Source: Hydractinia symbiolongicarpus (Eukaryota > Cnidaria > Hydrozoa > Anthoathecata > Hydractiniidae). From it: DNA of 64,000 nt. The notes under the pieces are model-generated. The model worked only from the letters and a program-made list of their open reading frames with translations, did not search any database and had not been told where the DNA came from. Of this stretch, positions 49,627 to 62,800 are shown piece by piece. The DNA lies in contig NC_079881.1 of assembly GCF_029227915.1 (NCBI RefSeq), positions 22,917,501-22,981,500 on the forward strand, given 5' to 3'. Each line of letters opens with the position of its first letter. The stretch's first letter is position 1. The translations under genes and the position numbers were made by a program.

Positions 49627-51453
49627 TCTAGCGGCAAAAATCCGTTTGAGTTTCAACGGTTGCCTCACATATTCGTACCAACATGTATTTAGTGATTTTC
49701 TTCCAATATTACTAAGTTGTATAGCTTTTAACAGTGAAGCGATTGACTGTGGGAATTAATTGAACTGATTCTGGACTGTGACTTTATAAATGTGATCAAT
49801 GAGCCAATTGGTCTCCAAGGAATAAATTTCTTCTTAATTTGACGTGAGTGCTGGAATTCAGCGATTACCTTAAGTTCTGTGGTAGCGCTTTATTAAAAAA
49901 TTTAGATAAATAAGTCTTTTCTTACTGTGGGACCAATCCTGGCCGTTAGCACTCGCTGAATAAATCAGAACAGTTTCAAGGACTAAATTTCATTGACTTT
50001 TTAGCGTTATAAATCCGTTTGAGTTACAACGGTTGCGTCACATATTCGTACCAACATGTATTTAGTGATTTTTTCCAATATTACTAAGTTGTATCGCTTT
50101 CAACAGTGCAACAATTGACTGTGGGACTTAATTGAACTGATTTTGGACTTTGACCTTATAAATGTTATAAAGGAGACATTTTGACTACAAGAAGTAACAT
50201 TCTTCTTATTTTGACATGATTGCTGGAACTCAGTGATTACACTGGGCGCTGTGGTAGCGCTTTATTTAAAAATTAAGTTAAGTAAGTCATTTTTTACTGT
50301 GGGACCAATCCTAGCCGTTTTCGCGCACTGAAGAAATAGAGACAGTTTCAAAAACTACATTTCATTGACTTTCTAACGGTGTCATACCGTTTGAGTTACA
50401 ACGGTTGCGTCACATATTCGTACCAACATGTATTTAGTGATTTTCTTTCGATATTACTAAGTTGTATTGCTTTTAACAGTGAAACGATTGACTGTGGGAA
50501 TTAATTGAGCTGATTCTGGACTGTGACTTTATAAATGTCATAAATGAGCCAATTGGTCTCCAAGGAATAACTTTCTTCTTAATCTGACGTGAGTGCTGGA
50601 ATTCAGCGATTATATTAGGCTCTGTGGTAGCGCCTTATTAAAAAATTATATAAATAAGTCTTTTCTTACTGTGGGACCAATCCTGGCCGTTAGCACGCGC
50701 TGAATAAATAGGAACAGTTTCAAAGACTACATTTTATTGACTTTCTAGCGGTATAAATCCGCTTGAGTTATAACGGTTGCGTCACATATTCGTACCAACA
50801 TGTATTTAGCGATAGTATTCGGATATTACTAGGTTGCATCGCTTCTAACAGTGAAACGATTGACTGTGGGACTTAATTGAACTAACTTTGGATTGTGACC
50901 TGATACATGTGATAAATGAGACAATTGGACTCCAAGAAATAACATTCTTCTTAATTTGACATAATTGCTGGAACTCAGTGATTACACTGGGCGCTGTGGT
51001 AGCGCTTTATTTAAAAATTAAGTTAAGTATGTCATTTTTTACTGTGGGACTAATCCTAGCCGTTATCGCCCGCTGAAGAAATAGAGACAGCATCAAAAAC
51101 TACATTTCATTGACTTTCTAACGGTGTCAATCCGTTTGAGTTACAACGGTTGCGTCACATATTCGTACTAACATGTAATTAGTGATTTTCTTCCGATATT
51201 ACTAAGTTGTATTGCTTTTAACAGTGAAACGATTGACTGTGGGTATTAATTGAACTGATTTTGGACTGTGACCTTTTAACTGTGATAAATGAGCCAATTG
51301 GTCTCCAAGAAATAACATTCTTCTTAATTTGACATGATTGCTGGAATTCAGCGATTACGTTAGGCTATGTCGTAGCGCTTTATTTACAAACTTAGATAAA
51401 TAAGTCGCGCAGAATAAATAGGAACTATTTCAAAGACTACATTTCATTGACTT
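49627..51453. repeat. 1,827-bp tandem duplication, copy 2
   Basis: It abuts copy 1 at CATTTCATTGACTTTC, with CTAGCGGCAAAAATCC following, so a short-class monomer is fused mid-way to the AAAAATCC-type monomer. It ends near 51453, where CTTTCTAGCGG becomes CTTTTTAGCGGC and the sequence returns to a standard alpha monomer. As in the 1,418-bp duplication, the junction lies inside a monomer within a conserved word (CATTTCATTGACTTT). Confidence 0.92.
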
Positions 51454-54400
51454 TTTAGCGGCATAAATCCGTTTGAGTTACAACGGTTGCGTCACATATT
51501 CGTACCAACATGTATTTAGCGATAGTATTCGGATATTACTAGGTTGCATCGCTTTCAACAGTGAAACGTTTGACTGGGGGATTTAACTGAACTGCTCTTA
51601 GACTTTGACCTTATAAATGTGATTAATGAGCCAATTGGTCTCCAAGCAATAACATTCTTCTTAATTTGACATGATTGCTGGAATTCAGCGATTACATTAG
51701 GCTCTGTCGTAGCGCTTTATTTAGAAACTTAGATAAATAAGTCGCGCAGAATAAATAAGAACAGTTTCCAAGACTACATTTCATTGACTTTTTAGCGTTA
51801 TAAATCCGTTTGAGTTACAACGGTTGCGTCACATATTCGTACCAACATGTATTTAGCGATAGTATTCGGATATTACTAAGTTGTATTGCTTTTAACAGTG
51901 AAACGATTGACTGTGGGAATTAATTGAACTGATTCTGGACTGTGACTTTATAAATGTGATAAATGAGCCAATTGGTCTCCAAGGAATAACTTTCTTCTTA
52001 ATTTGACGTGAGTGCTGGAATTCAGCGATTACATTAGGCTCTGTGGTAGCGCTTTATTAAAAAATTTAGATAAATGAGTCTTTTCTTACTGTGGGACCAA
52101 TCCTGGCCGTTATCGCGCATTGAAGAATTAGAGACTGTTTCGAAAACTACATTTCATTGACTTTCTAGCGGCATAAATCCGTTTGAGTTTCAACAGTTGC
52201 CTCACATATTCGTACCAACATGTATTTAGTGATTTTCTTCCAATATTACTAAGTTGTATTGCTTTTAACAGTGAAACGATTGACTGTGGGAATTAATTGA
52301 ATTGATTCTGGACTGTGACCTCATAAATGTGATAAATGAGCCAATTGGTCTCCAAGCAATAACATTCTTCTTAATTTGACATGATTGCTGGAATTCAGCG
52401 ATTGCATTAGGCTCTGTTGTTTGAGTTACAAGGGTTGCGTCACATATTCGTACCAACATGTATTTAGTGATTTTTTCCAATATTTCTAAGTTGTATTGCT
52501 TTTAACAGTGAAACGATTGACTGTGGAAATTAGTTGAACTGATTCTGGACTGTGACTTTATAAAGGTGATAAATGAGCCAATTGGTATCCAAGGAATAAC
52601 TTTCTTCTTAATTTGACGTGAGTGCTGGAATTCAGGGATTACATTAGGCTCTGTCGTAGCGCTTTATTTAAAAACTTAGATAAATAAGTCTTTTCTTACT
52701 GTGGGACCAATCCTGGCCGTTAGCACGCGCTGAATAAATAGGAACAGTTTCAAAGACTACATTTCATTGACATTCTAGCGGTATAAATCCGTTTGAGTTA
52801 CAACTGTTGCGTCACATATTCGTACCAACATGTATTTAGCGATAGCATTCGGATATCACCAGTTTGCATCGATTTTAACATTGAAACGTTTGACTGTGGG
52901 ACTTAATTGAACTGATTTTGGACTTTGACGTTATAAATGTTATAAAGGAGACATTTTGACTACAAGAAGTAACATTCTTCTTAATTTGAAATAATTGCTG
53001 GAACTCAGTGATTACACTGGGCGCTGTGGTAGCGCTTTATTTAAAAATTAAGTCAAGTAAGTCATTTTTCTCTGTGGGACCAATCCTAGCCGTTTTCGCG
53101 CAATGAAGAAATAGAGACAGTTTCAAAAACTACATTTCATTGACTTTCTAACGGTGTCATACCGTTTGAGTTACAACGGTTGCGTCACATATTCGTACCA
53201 ACATGTATTTAGTGATTTTCTTTCGATATTACTAAGTTGTATTGCTTTTAACAGTGAAACGATTGACTGTGGGAATTAATTGAGCTGATTCTGGACTGTG
53301 ACTTTATAAATGTCATAAATGAGCCAATTGGTCTCCAAGGAATAACTTTCTTCTTAATTTGACGTGAGTGCTGGAATTCAGCGATTACATTAGGCTCTGT
53401 GGAAGCGCTTTATTAAAAAATTATATAAATAAGTCTTTTCTTACTGTGGGACCAATCCTGGCCGTTAGCACGCGCTGAATAAATAGGAACAGTTTCAAAG
53501 ACTACATTTCATTGACTTTCTAACGGTGTCAATCCGTTTGAGTTACAACGGTTGCCTCACATCTTCGTACCAACATGTATTTAGTGATTTTCTTCCAATA
53601 TTACTAAGTTGTATTGCTTTTAACAGTGAAGCGATTGACTGTGGGAATTAATTGAACTGATTTTGGACTGTGACTTTATAAATGTGATCAATGAGCCAAT
53701 TGATCTGCAAGGAATAAATTTCTTCTTAATTTGACGTGAGTGCTGGAATTCAGCGATTACCTTAAGCTCTGTGGTAGCGCTTTATTAAAAAATTTAGATG
53801 AATAAGTCTTTTCTTACTGTGGGACCAATCCTGGCCGTTAGCACTCGCTGAATAAATAAGAACAGTTTCAAGGACTAAATTTCATTGACTTTCTAACGGT
53901 GTCAATCCGTTTGAGTTACAACGGTTGCGTCACATATTCGTACCAACATGTATTTAGTGATTTTTTCCAATATTACTAAGTTGTATCGCTTTCAACAGTG
54001 CAACAATTGACTGTGGGACTTAATTGAACTGATTTTGGACTTTGACCTTATAAATGTTATAAAGGAGACATTTTGACTACAAGAAGTAACATTCTTCTTA
54101 ATTTGAAATAATTGCTGGAACTCAGTGATTACACTGGGCGTTGTGGTAGCGCTTTATTTAAAAATTAAGTTAAGTAAGTCATTTTTTACTGTGGGACCAA
54201 TCCTAGCCGTTTTCGCGCAATGAAGAAATAGAGACAGTTTCAAAAACTACATTTCATTGACTTTCTAACGGTGTCATACCGTTTGAGTTACAAAAGTTGC
54301 GTCACATATTCGTACCAACATGTATTTAGTGATTTTCTTTCGATATTACTAAGTGTTACTGCTTTTAACAGTGAAACGATTGACTGTGGGAATTAATTGA

Positions 54401-55011
54401 GCTGATTCTGGACTGTGACTTTATAAATGTCATAAATGAGCCAATTGGTCTCCAAGGAATAACTTTCTTCTTAAATCGACGTGAGTGCTGGAATTCAGCG
54501 ATTACATTAGGCTCTGTGGTAGCGCTTTATTAAAAAATTATATAAATAAGTCTTTTCTTACTGTGGGACCAATCCTGGCCGTTAGCACGCGCTGAATAAA
54601 TAGGAACAGTTTCAAAGACTACATTTCATTGACTTTCTAACGGTGTCAATCCGTTTGAGTTACAACGGTTGCGTCACATATTCGTACCAACATGTAATTA
54701 GTGATTTTCTTCCGATATTACTAAGTTGTATTGCTTTTAACAGTGAAACGATTGACTGTGGGTATTAATTGAACTGATTTTGGACTGTGACCTTTTAACT
54801 GTGATAAATGAGCCAATTGGTCTCCAAGAAATAACATTCTTCTTAATTTGACATGATTGCTGGAATTCAGCGATTACATTAGGCTATGTCGTAGCGCTTT
54901 ATTTACAAACTTAGATAAATAAGTCGCGCAAAATAAATAGGAACTGTTTCAAAGACTACATTTCATTGACTTTTTAGCGGCATAAATCCGTTTGAGTTAC
55001 AACGGTTGCGT
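51454..55011. repeat. Mixed block with a fused monomer, 51.5-55.0 kb
   Basis: Monomers start at 51741s, 52095, 52705, 53078, 53450, 53823, 54195, 54567 and 54923s. The interval 52095-52704 is 610 bp: a deletion joins CATTAGGCTCTGTT directly to GTTTGAGTTACAAGG at about 52420, removing the box region and fusing two monomers. Starts 53078 and 54195 lie 1,117 bp apart and share TTTTCGCGCAATG, ATTGAGCTGATTC and TTATATAAATAAG, a three-monomer duplication covering about 52.9-54.6 kb. No gene is present. Confidence 0.85.
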
Positions 55012-57082
55012 CACATACTCGTACCAACATGTATTTAGCGATAGTATTCGGATATTACTAGGTTGCATCGCTTTTAACAGTGAAACGATTGACTGGGGGA
55101 TTTAACTGAACTGCTCTTGGACTTTGACCTTATAAATGTGATAAATAAGCCAATTGGTCTCCAAGCAATAACATTCTTCTTAATTTGACATGATTGCTGG
55201 AATTCAGCGATTACTTTAGGCTCTGTCGTAGCGCTTTATTTAGAAACTTAGATAAATAAGTCGCGCAGAATAAATAAGAACAGTTTCAAAGACTACATTT
55301 CATTGACTTTTTAGCGTTATAAATCCGTTTGAGTTACAACGGTTGCGTCACATATTCGTACCAACATGTATTTAGTGATTTTTTCAAATATTACTAAGTT
55401 GTATTGCTTTTAACAGTGAAACGATTGACTGTGGGAATTAATTGAACTGATTCTGGACTGTGACTTTATAAATGTGATAAATGAGCCAATTGGTCTCCAA
55501 GGAATAACTTTCTTCTTAATTTGACGTGAGTGCTGGAATTCAGCAATTATATTAGGCTCTGTTGTAGCGCTTTATTAAAAAATTTAGATAAATAAGTCTT
55601 TTCTTACTGTGGGACCAATCCTGGCCGTTATCGCGCATTGAAGAATTAGAGACTGTTTCAAAAACTACATTTCATTTACTTTCTAGCGGCATAAATCCGT
55701 TTGAGTTTCAACATTTGCCTCACATATTCGTACCAACATGTATTTAGTGATTTTTTTCCGATATTACTAAGTTTTATGGGTTTTAACAGTGAAACGATTG
55801 ACTGTGGGAATTAATTGAAGTGATTCTGGACTGTGACCTCATAAATGTGATAAATGAGCCAATTGGTCTCCAAGCAATAACATTCTTCTTAATTTGACAT
55901 GATTGCTGGAATTCAGCGATTGCATTAGGCTCTGTGGTAGCGCTTTAATAAAAAATTTAGATAAATAAGTCTTTTCTTACTGTGGGACCAATCCTGGCCG
56001 TTAGCACGCGCTGACGAGATAGAGACAGTTGCAAAAACTGCATTTCATTGAATTTCTAACGGTGTCAATCCGTTTGAGTTACAACAGTTGCGTCACATAT
56101 TCGTACCAACATGTACTTAGTGATTTTTTCCAATATTACTAAGTTGTATTGCTTTTAACAGTGAAACGATTGACTGTGGGAATTAATTGAACTGATTCTG
56201 GACTGTGACTTTATAAATGTGATAAATGAGCCAATTGGTCTCCAAGGAATAACTTTCTTCTTAATTTGACGTGAGTGCTGGAATTCAGCGATTACTTTAG
56301 GCTCTGTGGTAGCGCTTTAATAAAAAATTTAGATAAATAAGTCTTTTCTTACTGTGGGAATAATCCTGGCCGTTAGCACTCGCTGAATAAATAAGAACTG
56401 TTTCAAAGACTACATTTCATTGACTTTTTAGCGTTATAAATCCGTGTAAGTTACAACGGTTGCGTCACATATTCGTACTAACATGTATTTAGCGATAGTA
56501 TTCGGATATTTGACGTGAGTGCTGGAATTCAGCGATTACATTAGGCTCTGCGGTAGCGCTTTAATAAAAAATTTAGATAAATAAGTCTTTTCTTACTGTG
56601 GGACCAATCCTGGCCGTTAGCACGCGCTGACGAAATAGAGACAGTTGCAAAAACTGCATTTCATTGACTTTCTAACGGTGTCAATCCGTTTGAGTTACAA
56701 CGGTTGCGTCACATATTCGTACCAACATGTATTTAGTGATTTTTTCCAATATTACTAAGTTGTATTGCTTTTAACAGTGAAACGATTGACTGTGGGAATT
56801 AATTGAACTGATTCTGGACTGTGACTTTATAAATGTGATAAATGAGCCAATTGGTCTCCAAGGAATAACTTTCTTCTTAATTTGACGTGAGTGCTGGAAT
56901 TCAGCGATTACTTTAGGCTCTGGGGTAGTGCTTTAATAAAAAAATTTAGATAAATAAGTCTTTTCTTACTGTGGGAATAATCCTGGCCGTTAGCACGCGC
57001 TGAAAAAATAGGAACAGTTTCAAAGACTACATTTCATTGACTTTCTAGCGGTATAAATCCGTTTCAGTTACAACGGTTGCGT
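55012..57082. repeat. 2,071-bp higher-order unit, copy 1
   Basis: Private markers recur at exactly 2,071 bp: CACATACTCGTA (55012 and 57083), GTTTTATGGGTTTTAACAG (55771 and 57842), TTCGGATATTTGACGTGAG (56501 and 58572) and the ACGAGATAGAGACAGTTGC box variant. The unit contains a short alpha monomer (55260), beta-like monomers (55613, 55986), a 244-bp chimeric monomer (56358-56601) and a further beta monomer (56602). The GTTTTATGGG version also reappears at 60900, so part of the unit was copied a third time. Confidence 0.92.
56358..56601. repeat. 244-bp chimeric monomer (first of four)
   Basis: The monomer jumps from TAGTATTCGGATATT to TGACGTGAGTGCTGG, losing about 129 bp that normally include GCATCGCTTTTAACAG, the GATTGACTGTGGG word and AATAACTTTCTTC. 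ATT/TTT at the junction is compatible with a microhomology deletion. The same junction occurs at about 58576, 59192 and 61634, so one deletion event was carried along by later amplification (units 58429-58672, 59045-59288, 61487-61730). Confidence 0.93.
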
Positions 57083-59152
57083 CACATACTCGTATCAACA
57101 TGTATTTAGCGATAGTATTCGGATATTACTAGGTTGCATCGCTTTTAACAGTGAAACGATTGACTGGGGGATTTAACTGAACTGCTCTTGGACTTTGACC
57201 TTATAAATGTGATAAATAAGCCAATTGGTCTCCAAGCAATAACATTCTTCTTAATTTGACATGATTGCTGGAATTCAGCGATTACATTAGGCTCTGTCGT
57301 AGCGCTTTATTTAGAAACTTAGATAAATAAGTCGCGCAGAATAAATAAGAACAGTTTCAAAGACTACATTTCATTGACTTTTTAGCGTTATAAATCCGTT
57401 TGAGTTACAACGGTTGCGTCACATATTCGTACCAACATGTATTTAGTGATTTTTTCAAATATTACTAAGTTGTATTGCTTTTAACAGTGAAACGATTGAC
57501 TGTGGGAATTAATTGAACTGATTCTGGACTGTGACTTTATAAATGTGATAAATGAGCCAATTGGTCTCCAAGGAATAACTTTCTTCTTAATTTGACGTGA
57601 GTGCTGGAATTCAGCGATTATATTAGGCTCTGTTGTAGCGCTTTATTAAAAAATTTAGATAAATAAGTCTTTTCTTACTGTGGGACCAATCCTGGCCGTT
57701 ATCGCGCATTGAAGAATTAGAGACTGTTTCAAAAACTACATTTCATTTACTTTCTAGCGGCATAAATCCGTTTGAGTTTCAACATTTACCTCACATATTC
57801 GTACCAACATGTATTTAGTGATTTTTTTCCGATATTACTAAGTTTTATGGGTTTTAACAGTGAAACGATTGACTGTGGGAATTAATTGAAGTGATTCTGG
57901 ACTGTGACCTCATAAATGTGATAAATGAGCCAATTGGTCTCCAAGTAATAACATTCTTCTTAATTTGACATGATTGCTGGAATTCAGCGATTGCATTAGG
58001 CTCTGTGGTAGCGCTTTAATAAAAAATTTAGATAAATAAGTCTTTTCTTACTGTGGGACCAATCCTGGCCGTTAGCACGCGCTGACGAGATAGAGACAGT
58101 TGCAAAAACTGCATTTCATTGAATTTCTAACGGTGTCAATCCGTTTGAGTTACAACAGTTGCGTCACATATTCGTACCAACATGTACTTAGTGATTTTTT
58201 CCAATATTACTAAGTTGTATTGCTTTTAACAGTGAAACGATTGACTGTGGGAATTAATTGAACTGATTCTGGACTGTGACTTTATAAATGTGATAAATGA
58301 GCCAATTGGTCTCCAAGGAATAACTTTCTTCTTAATTTGACGTGAGTGCTGGAATTCAGCGATTACTTTAGGCTCTGTGGTAGCGCTTTAATAAAAAATT
58401 TAGATAAATAAGTCTTTTCTTACTGTGGGAATAATCCTGGCCGTTAGCACTCGCTGAATAAATAAGAACTGTTTCAAAGACTACATTTCATTGACTTTTT
58501 AGCGTTATAAATCCGTTTAAGTTACAACGGTTGCGTCACATATTCGTACTAACATGTATTTAGCGATAGTATTCGGATATTTGACGTGAGTGCTGGAATT
58601 CAGCGATTACATTAGGCTCTGCGGTAGCGCTTTAATAAAAAATTTAGATAAATAAGTCTTTTCTTACTGTGGGACCAATCCTGGCCGTTAGCACGCGCTG
58701 ACGAAATAGAGACAGTTGCAAAAACTGCATTTCATTGACTTTCTAACGGTGTCAATCCGTTTGAGTTACAACGGTTGCGTCACATATTCGTACCAACATG
58801 TATTTAGTGATTTTTTCCAATATTACTAAGTTGTATTGCTTTTAACAGTGAAACGATTGACTGTGGGAATTAATTGAACTGATTCTGGACTGTGACTTTA
58901 TAAATGTGATAAATGAGCCAATTGGTCTCCAAGGAATAACTTTCTTCTTAATTTGACGTGAGTGCTGGAATTCAGCGATTACTTTAGGCTCTGGGGTAGT
59001 GCTTTAATAAAAAATTTAGATAAGTAAGTCTTTTCTTACTGTGGGAATAATCCTGGCCGTTAGCACGCGCTGAAAAAATAGGAACAGTTTCAAAGACTAC
59101 ATTTCATTGACTTTCTAGCGGTATAAATCCGTTTGAGTTACAACGGTTGCGT
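57083..59152. repeat. 2,071-bp higher-order unit, copy 2
   Basis: Monomers start at 57331s, 57684, 58057, 58429 (244-bp chimera), 58673 and 59045, in the same order as copy 1. One A is missing from the poly-A of AATAAAAAATTTAG near 59010, shifting the last anchor by one base. The first alpha monomer reads CGTATCAACATG where copy 1 has CGTACCAACATG. The end of this copy is overlaid by the later 616-bp duplication. Confidence 0.9.
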
Positions 59153-59803
59153 CACATATTCGTACGAACATGTATTTAGCGATAGTATTCGGATATTTGA
59201 CGTGAGTGCTGGAATTCAGCGATTACATTAGGCTCTGCGGTAGCGCTTTAATAAAAAATTTAGATAAATAAGTCTTTTCTTACTGTGGGACCAATCCTGG
59301 CCGTTAGCACGCGCTGACGAAATAGAGACAGTTGCAAAAACTGCATTTCATTGACTTTCTAACGGTGTCAATCCGTTTGAGTTACAACGGTTGCGTCACA
59401 TATTCGTACCAACATGTATTTAGTGATTTTTTCCAATATTACTAAGTTGTATTGCTTTTAACAGTGAAACGATTGACTGTGGGAATTAATTGAACTGATT
59501 CTGGACTGTGACTTTATAAATGTGATAAATGAGCCAATTGGTCTCCAAGGAATAACTTTCTTCTTAATTTGACGTGAGTGCTGGAATTCAGCGATTACTT
59601 TAGGCTCTGGGGTAGTGCTTTAATAAAAAATTTAGATAAGTAAGTCTTTTCTTACTGTGGGAATAATCCTGGCCGTTAGCACGCGCTGAAAAAATAGGAA
59701 CAGTTTCAAAGACTACATTTCATTGACTTTCTAGCGGTATAAATCCGTTTGAGTTACAACGGTTGCGTCACATATTCGTACGAACATGTATTTAGCGATA
59801 GTA
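58572..59803. repeat. 616-bp tandem duplication (two copies)
   Basis: TTCGGATATTTGACGTGAG at 58572 and 59188, and TTCGGATATTACTAG at 59804, are 616 bp apart, giving copies 58572-59187 and 59188-59803. Each contains one full beta monomer plus most of a 244-bp chimeric monomer (372 + 244 = 616). GATAAGTAAGTC and CGTACGAACATG variants are shared. It lies across the end of the 2,071-bp copy 2 and so arose after it. By eye the two copies are virtually identical. Confidence 0.93.
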
Positions 59804-62800
59804 TTCGGATATTACTAGTTTGCATCGATTTTAACAGTGAAACGTTTGACTGTGGGACATAATTGAACTGATTTTGGACTTTGACCTTATAAATGTGATA
59901 AATGAGCCAATTGGTCTCCAAGCAATAACATTCTTCTTAATTTGACATGATTGCTGGAATTCAGCGATTACATTAGGCTCTGTCGTAGCGCTTTATTTAG
60001 AAACTTAGATAAATAAGTCGCGCAGAATAAATAAGAACAGTTTCAAAGACTGCATTTCATTGACTTTTTAGCGTTATAAATCCGTTTGAGTTACAACGGT
60101 TGCGTCACATATTCGTACCAACATGTATTTAGTGATTTTTTCCAATATTACTAAGTTGTATTGCTTTTAACAGTGAAACGATTGACTGTGGGAATTAATT
60201 GAACTGATTCTGGACTGTGACCTCATAAATGTGATAAATGAGCCAATTGGTCTCCAAGCAATAAAATTCTTCTTAATTTGACATGATTGCTGGAATTCAG
60301 CGATTGCATTAGGCTCTGTTGTAGCGCTTTATTTAAAATTTTAGATAAATGAGACTTTTCTTACTGTGGGACCAATCCTGGCCGTTAGTTCGCGCTGAAG
60401 ATATAGAGACAGTTGCGAAAACTGCATTTCATTGACTTTCTAACGGTGTCAATCCGTTTGAGTTACAACGTTTGCGTCACATATTCGTACCAACATGTAT
60501 TTAGTGATTTTTTCCAATATTACTATGTTGTATTGCTTTTAACAGTGAAACGATTGACTGTGGGAATTAATTGAACTGATTCTGGACTGTGACTTTATAA
60601 ATGTGATAAATGAGCCAATTGGTCTCCAAGGAACAACTTTCTTCTTAATTTGACGTGAGTGCTGGAATTCAGCGATTACATTAGGCTCTGTGGTAGCGCT
60701 TTAATAAAAAATTTAGATAAATAAGTCTTTTCTTACTGTGGGACCAATCCTGGCCGTTATCGCGCATTGAAGAATTAGAGACTGTTTCAAAAACTACATT
60801 TCATTTACTTTCTAGCGGCATAAATCCGTTTGAGTTTCAACATTTGCCTCACATATTCGTACCAACATGTATTTAGTGATTTTTTTCCGATATTACTAAG
60901 TTTTATGGGTTTTAACAGTGAAACGATTGACTGTGGGAATTAATTGAAGTGATTCTGGACTGTGACCTCATAAATGTGATAAATGAGCCAATTGGTCTCC
61001 AAGCAATAACATTCTTCTTAATTTGACATGATTGCTGGAATTCAGCGATTGCATTAGGCTCTGTGGTAGCGCTTTAATAAAAAATTTAGATAAATAAGTC
61101 TTTTCTTACTGTGGGACCAATCCTGGCCGTTAGCACGCGCTGACGAGATAGAGACAGTTGCAAAAACTGCATTTCATTGAATTTCTAACGGTGTCAATCC
61201 GTTTGAGTTACAACGGTTGCGTCACATATTCGTACCAACATGTACTTAGTGATTTTTTCCAATATTACTAAGTTGTATTGCTTTTAACAGTGAAACGATT
61301 GACTGTGGGAATTAATTGAACTGATTCTGGACTGTGACTTTATAAATGTGATAAATGAGCCAATTGGTCTCCAAGGAATAACTTTCTTCTTAATTTGACG
61401 TGAGTGCTGGAATTCAGCGATTACTTTAGGCTCTGTGGTAGCGCTTTAATAAAAAATTTAGATAAATAAGTCTTTTCTTACTGTGGGAATAATCCTGGCC
61501 GTTAGCACTCGCTGAATAAATAAGAACTGTTTCAAAGACTACATTTCATTGACTTTTTAGCGTTATAAATCCGTTTAAGTTACAACGGTTGCTTCACATA
61601 TTCGTACTAACATGTATTTAGCGATAGTATTCGGATATTTGACGTGAGTGCTGGAATTCAGCGATTACATTAGGCTCTGCGGTAGCGCTTTAATAAAAAA
61701 TTTAGATAAATAAGTCTTTTCTTACTGTGGGACCAATCGTGGCCGTTAGCACGCGCTGACGAAATAGAGACAGTTGCAAAAACTGCATTTCATTGACTTT
61801 CTAACGGTGTCAATCCGTTTGAGTTACAACGGTTGCGTCACATATTCGTACCAACATGTATTTAGTGATTTTTTCCAATATTACTAAGTTGTATTGCTTT
61901 TAACAGTGAAACGATTGACTGTGGGAATTAATTGAACTGATTCTGGACTGTGACCTTATAAATGTGATAAATGAGCCAATTGGTCTCCAAGGAATAACTT
62001 TCTTCTTAATTTGACGTGAGTGCTGGAATTCAGCGATTACTTTAGGCTCTGGGGTAGTGCTTTAATAAAAAATTTAGATAAATAAGTCTTTTCTTACTGT
62101 GGGAATAATCCTGGCCGTTAGCACGCGCTGAAAAAATAGGAACAGTTTCAAAGACTACATTTCATTGACTTTCTAGCGGTATAAATCCGTTTGAGTTACA
62201 ACGGTTGCGTCACATATTCGTACGAATATGGATTTAGCGATAGTATTCGGATATTACTAGTTTGCATCGATTTTAACAGTGAAACGTTTGACTGTGGGAC
62301 ATAATTGAACTGATTTTGGACTTTGACCTTATAAATGTGATAAATGAGCCAATTGGTCTCCAAGCAATAACATTCTTCTTAATTTGACATGATTGCTGGA
62401 ATTCAGCGATTACATTAGGCTCTGTCGTAGCGCTTTATTTAGAAACTTAGATAAATAAGTCGCGCAGAATAAATAAGAACAGTTTCAAAGACTGCATTTC
62501 ATTGACTTTTTAGCGTTATAAATCCGTTTGAGTTACAACGGTTGCCTCACATATTCGTACCAACATGTATTTAGTGATTTTTTCAAATATTACTAAGTTG
62601 TATTGCTTTTAACAGTGAAACTATTGACTGTGGGAATTAATTGAACTGATTCTGGACTGTGACTTTATAAATGTGATAAATGAGCCAATTGGTCTCCAAG
62701 GAATAACTTTCTTCTTAATTTGCCGTGAGTGCTGGAATTCAGCGATTACATTAGGCTCTGTGGTAGCGCTTTATTAAAAAATTTAGATAAATAAGTCTTT

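Noticed and set aside
44660-52480. 71-codon minus-strand frames (44660-44875 and 52265-52480) as genes
   Set aside because: Both start or end at chimeric satellite junctions and are chance stop-free stretches in monomer sequence.
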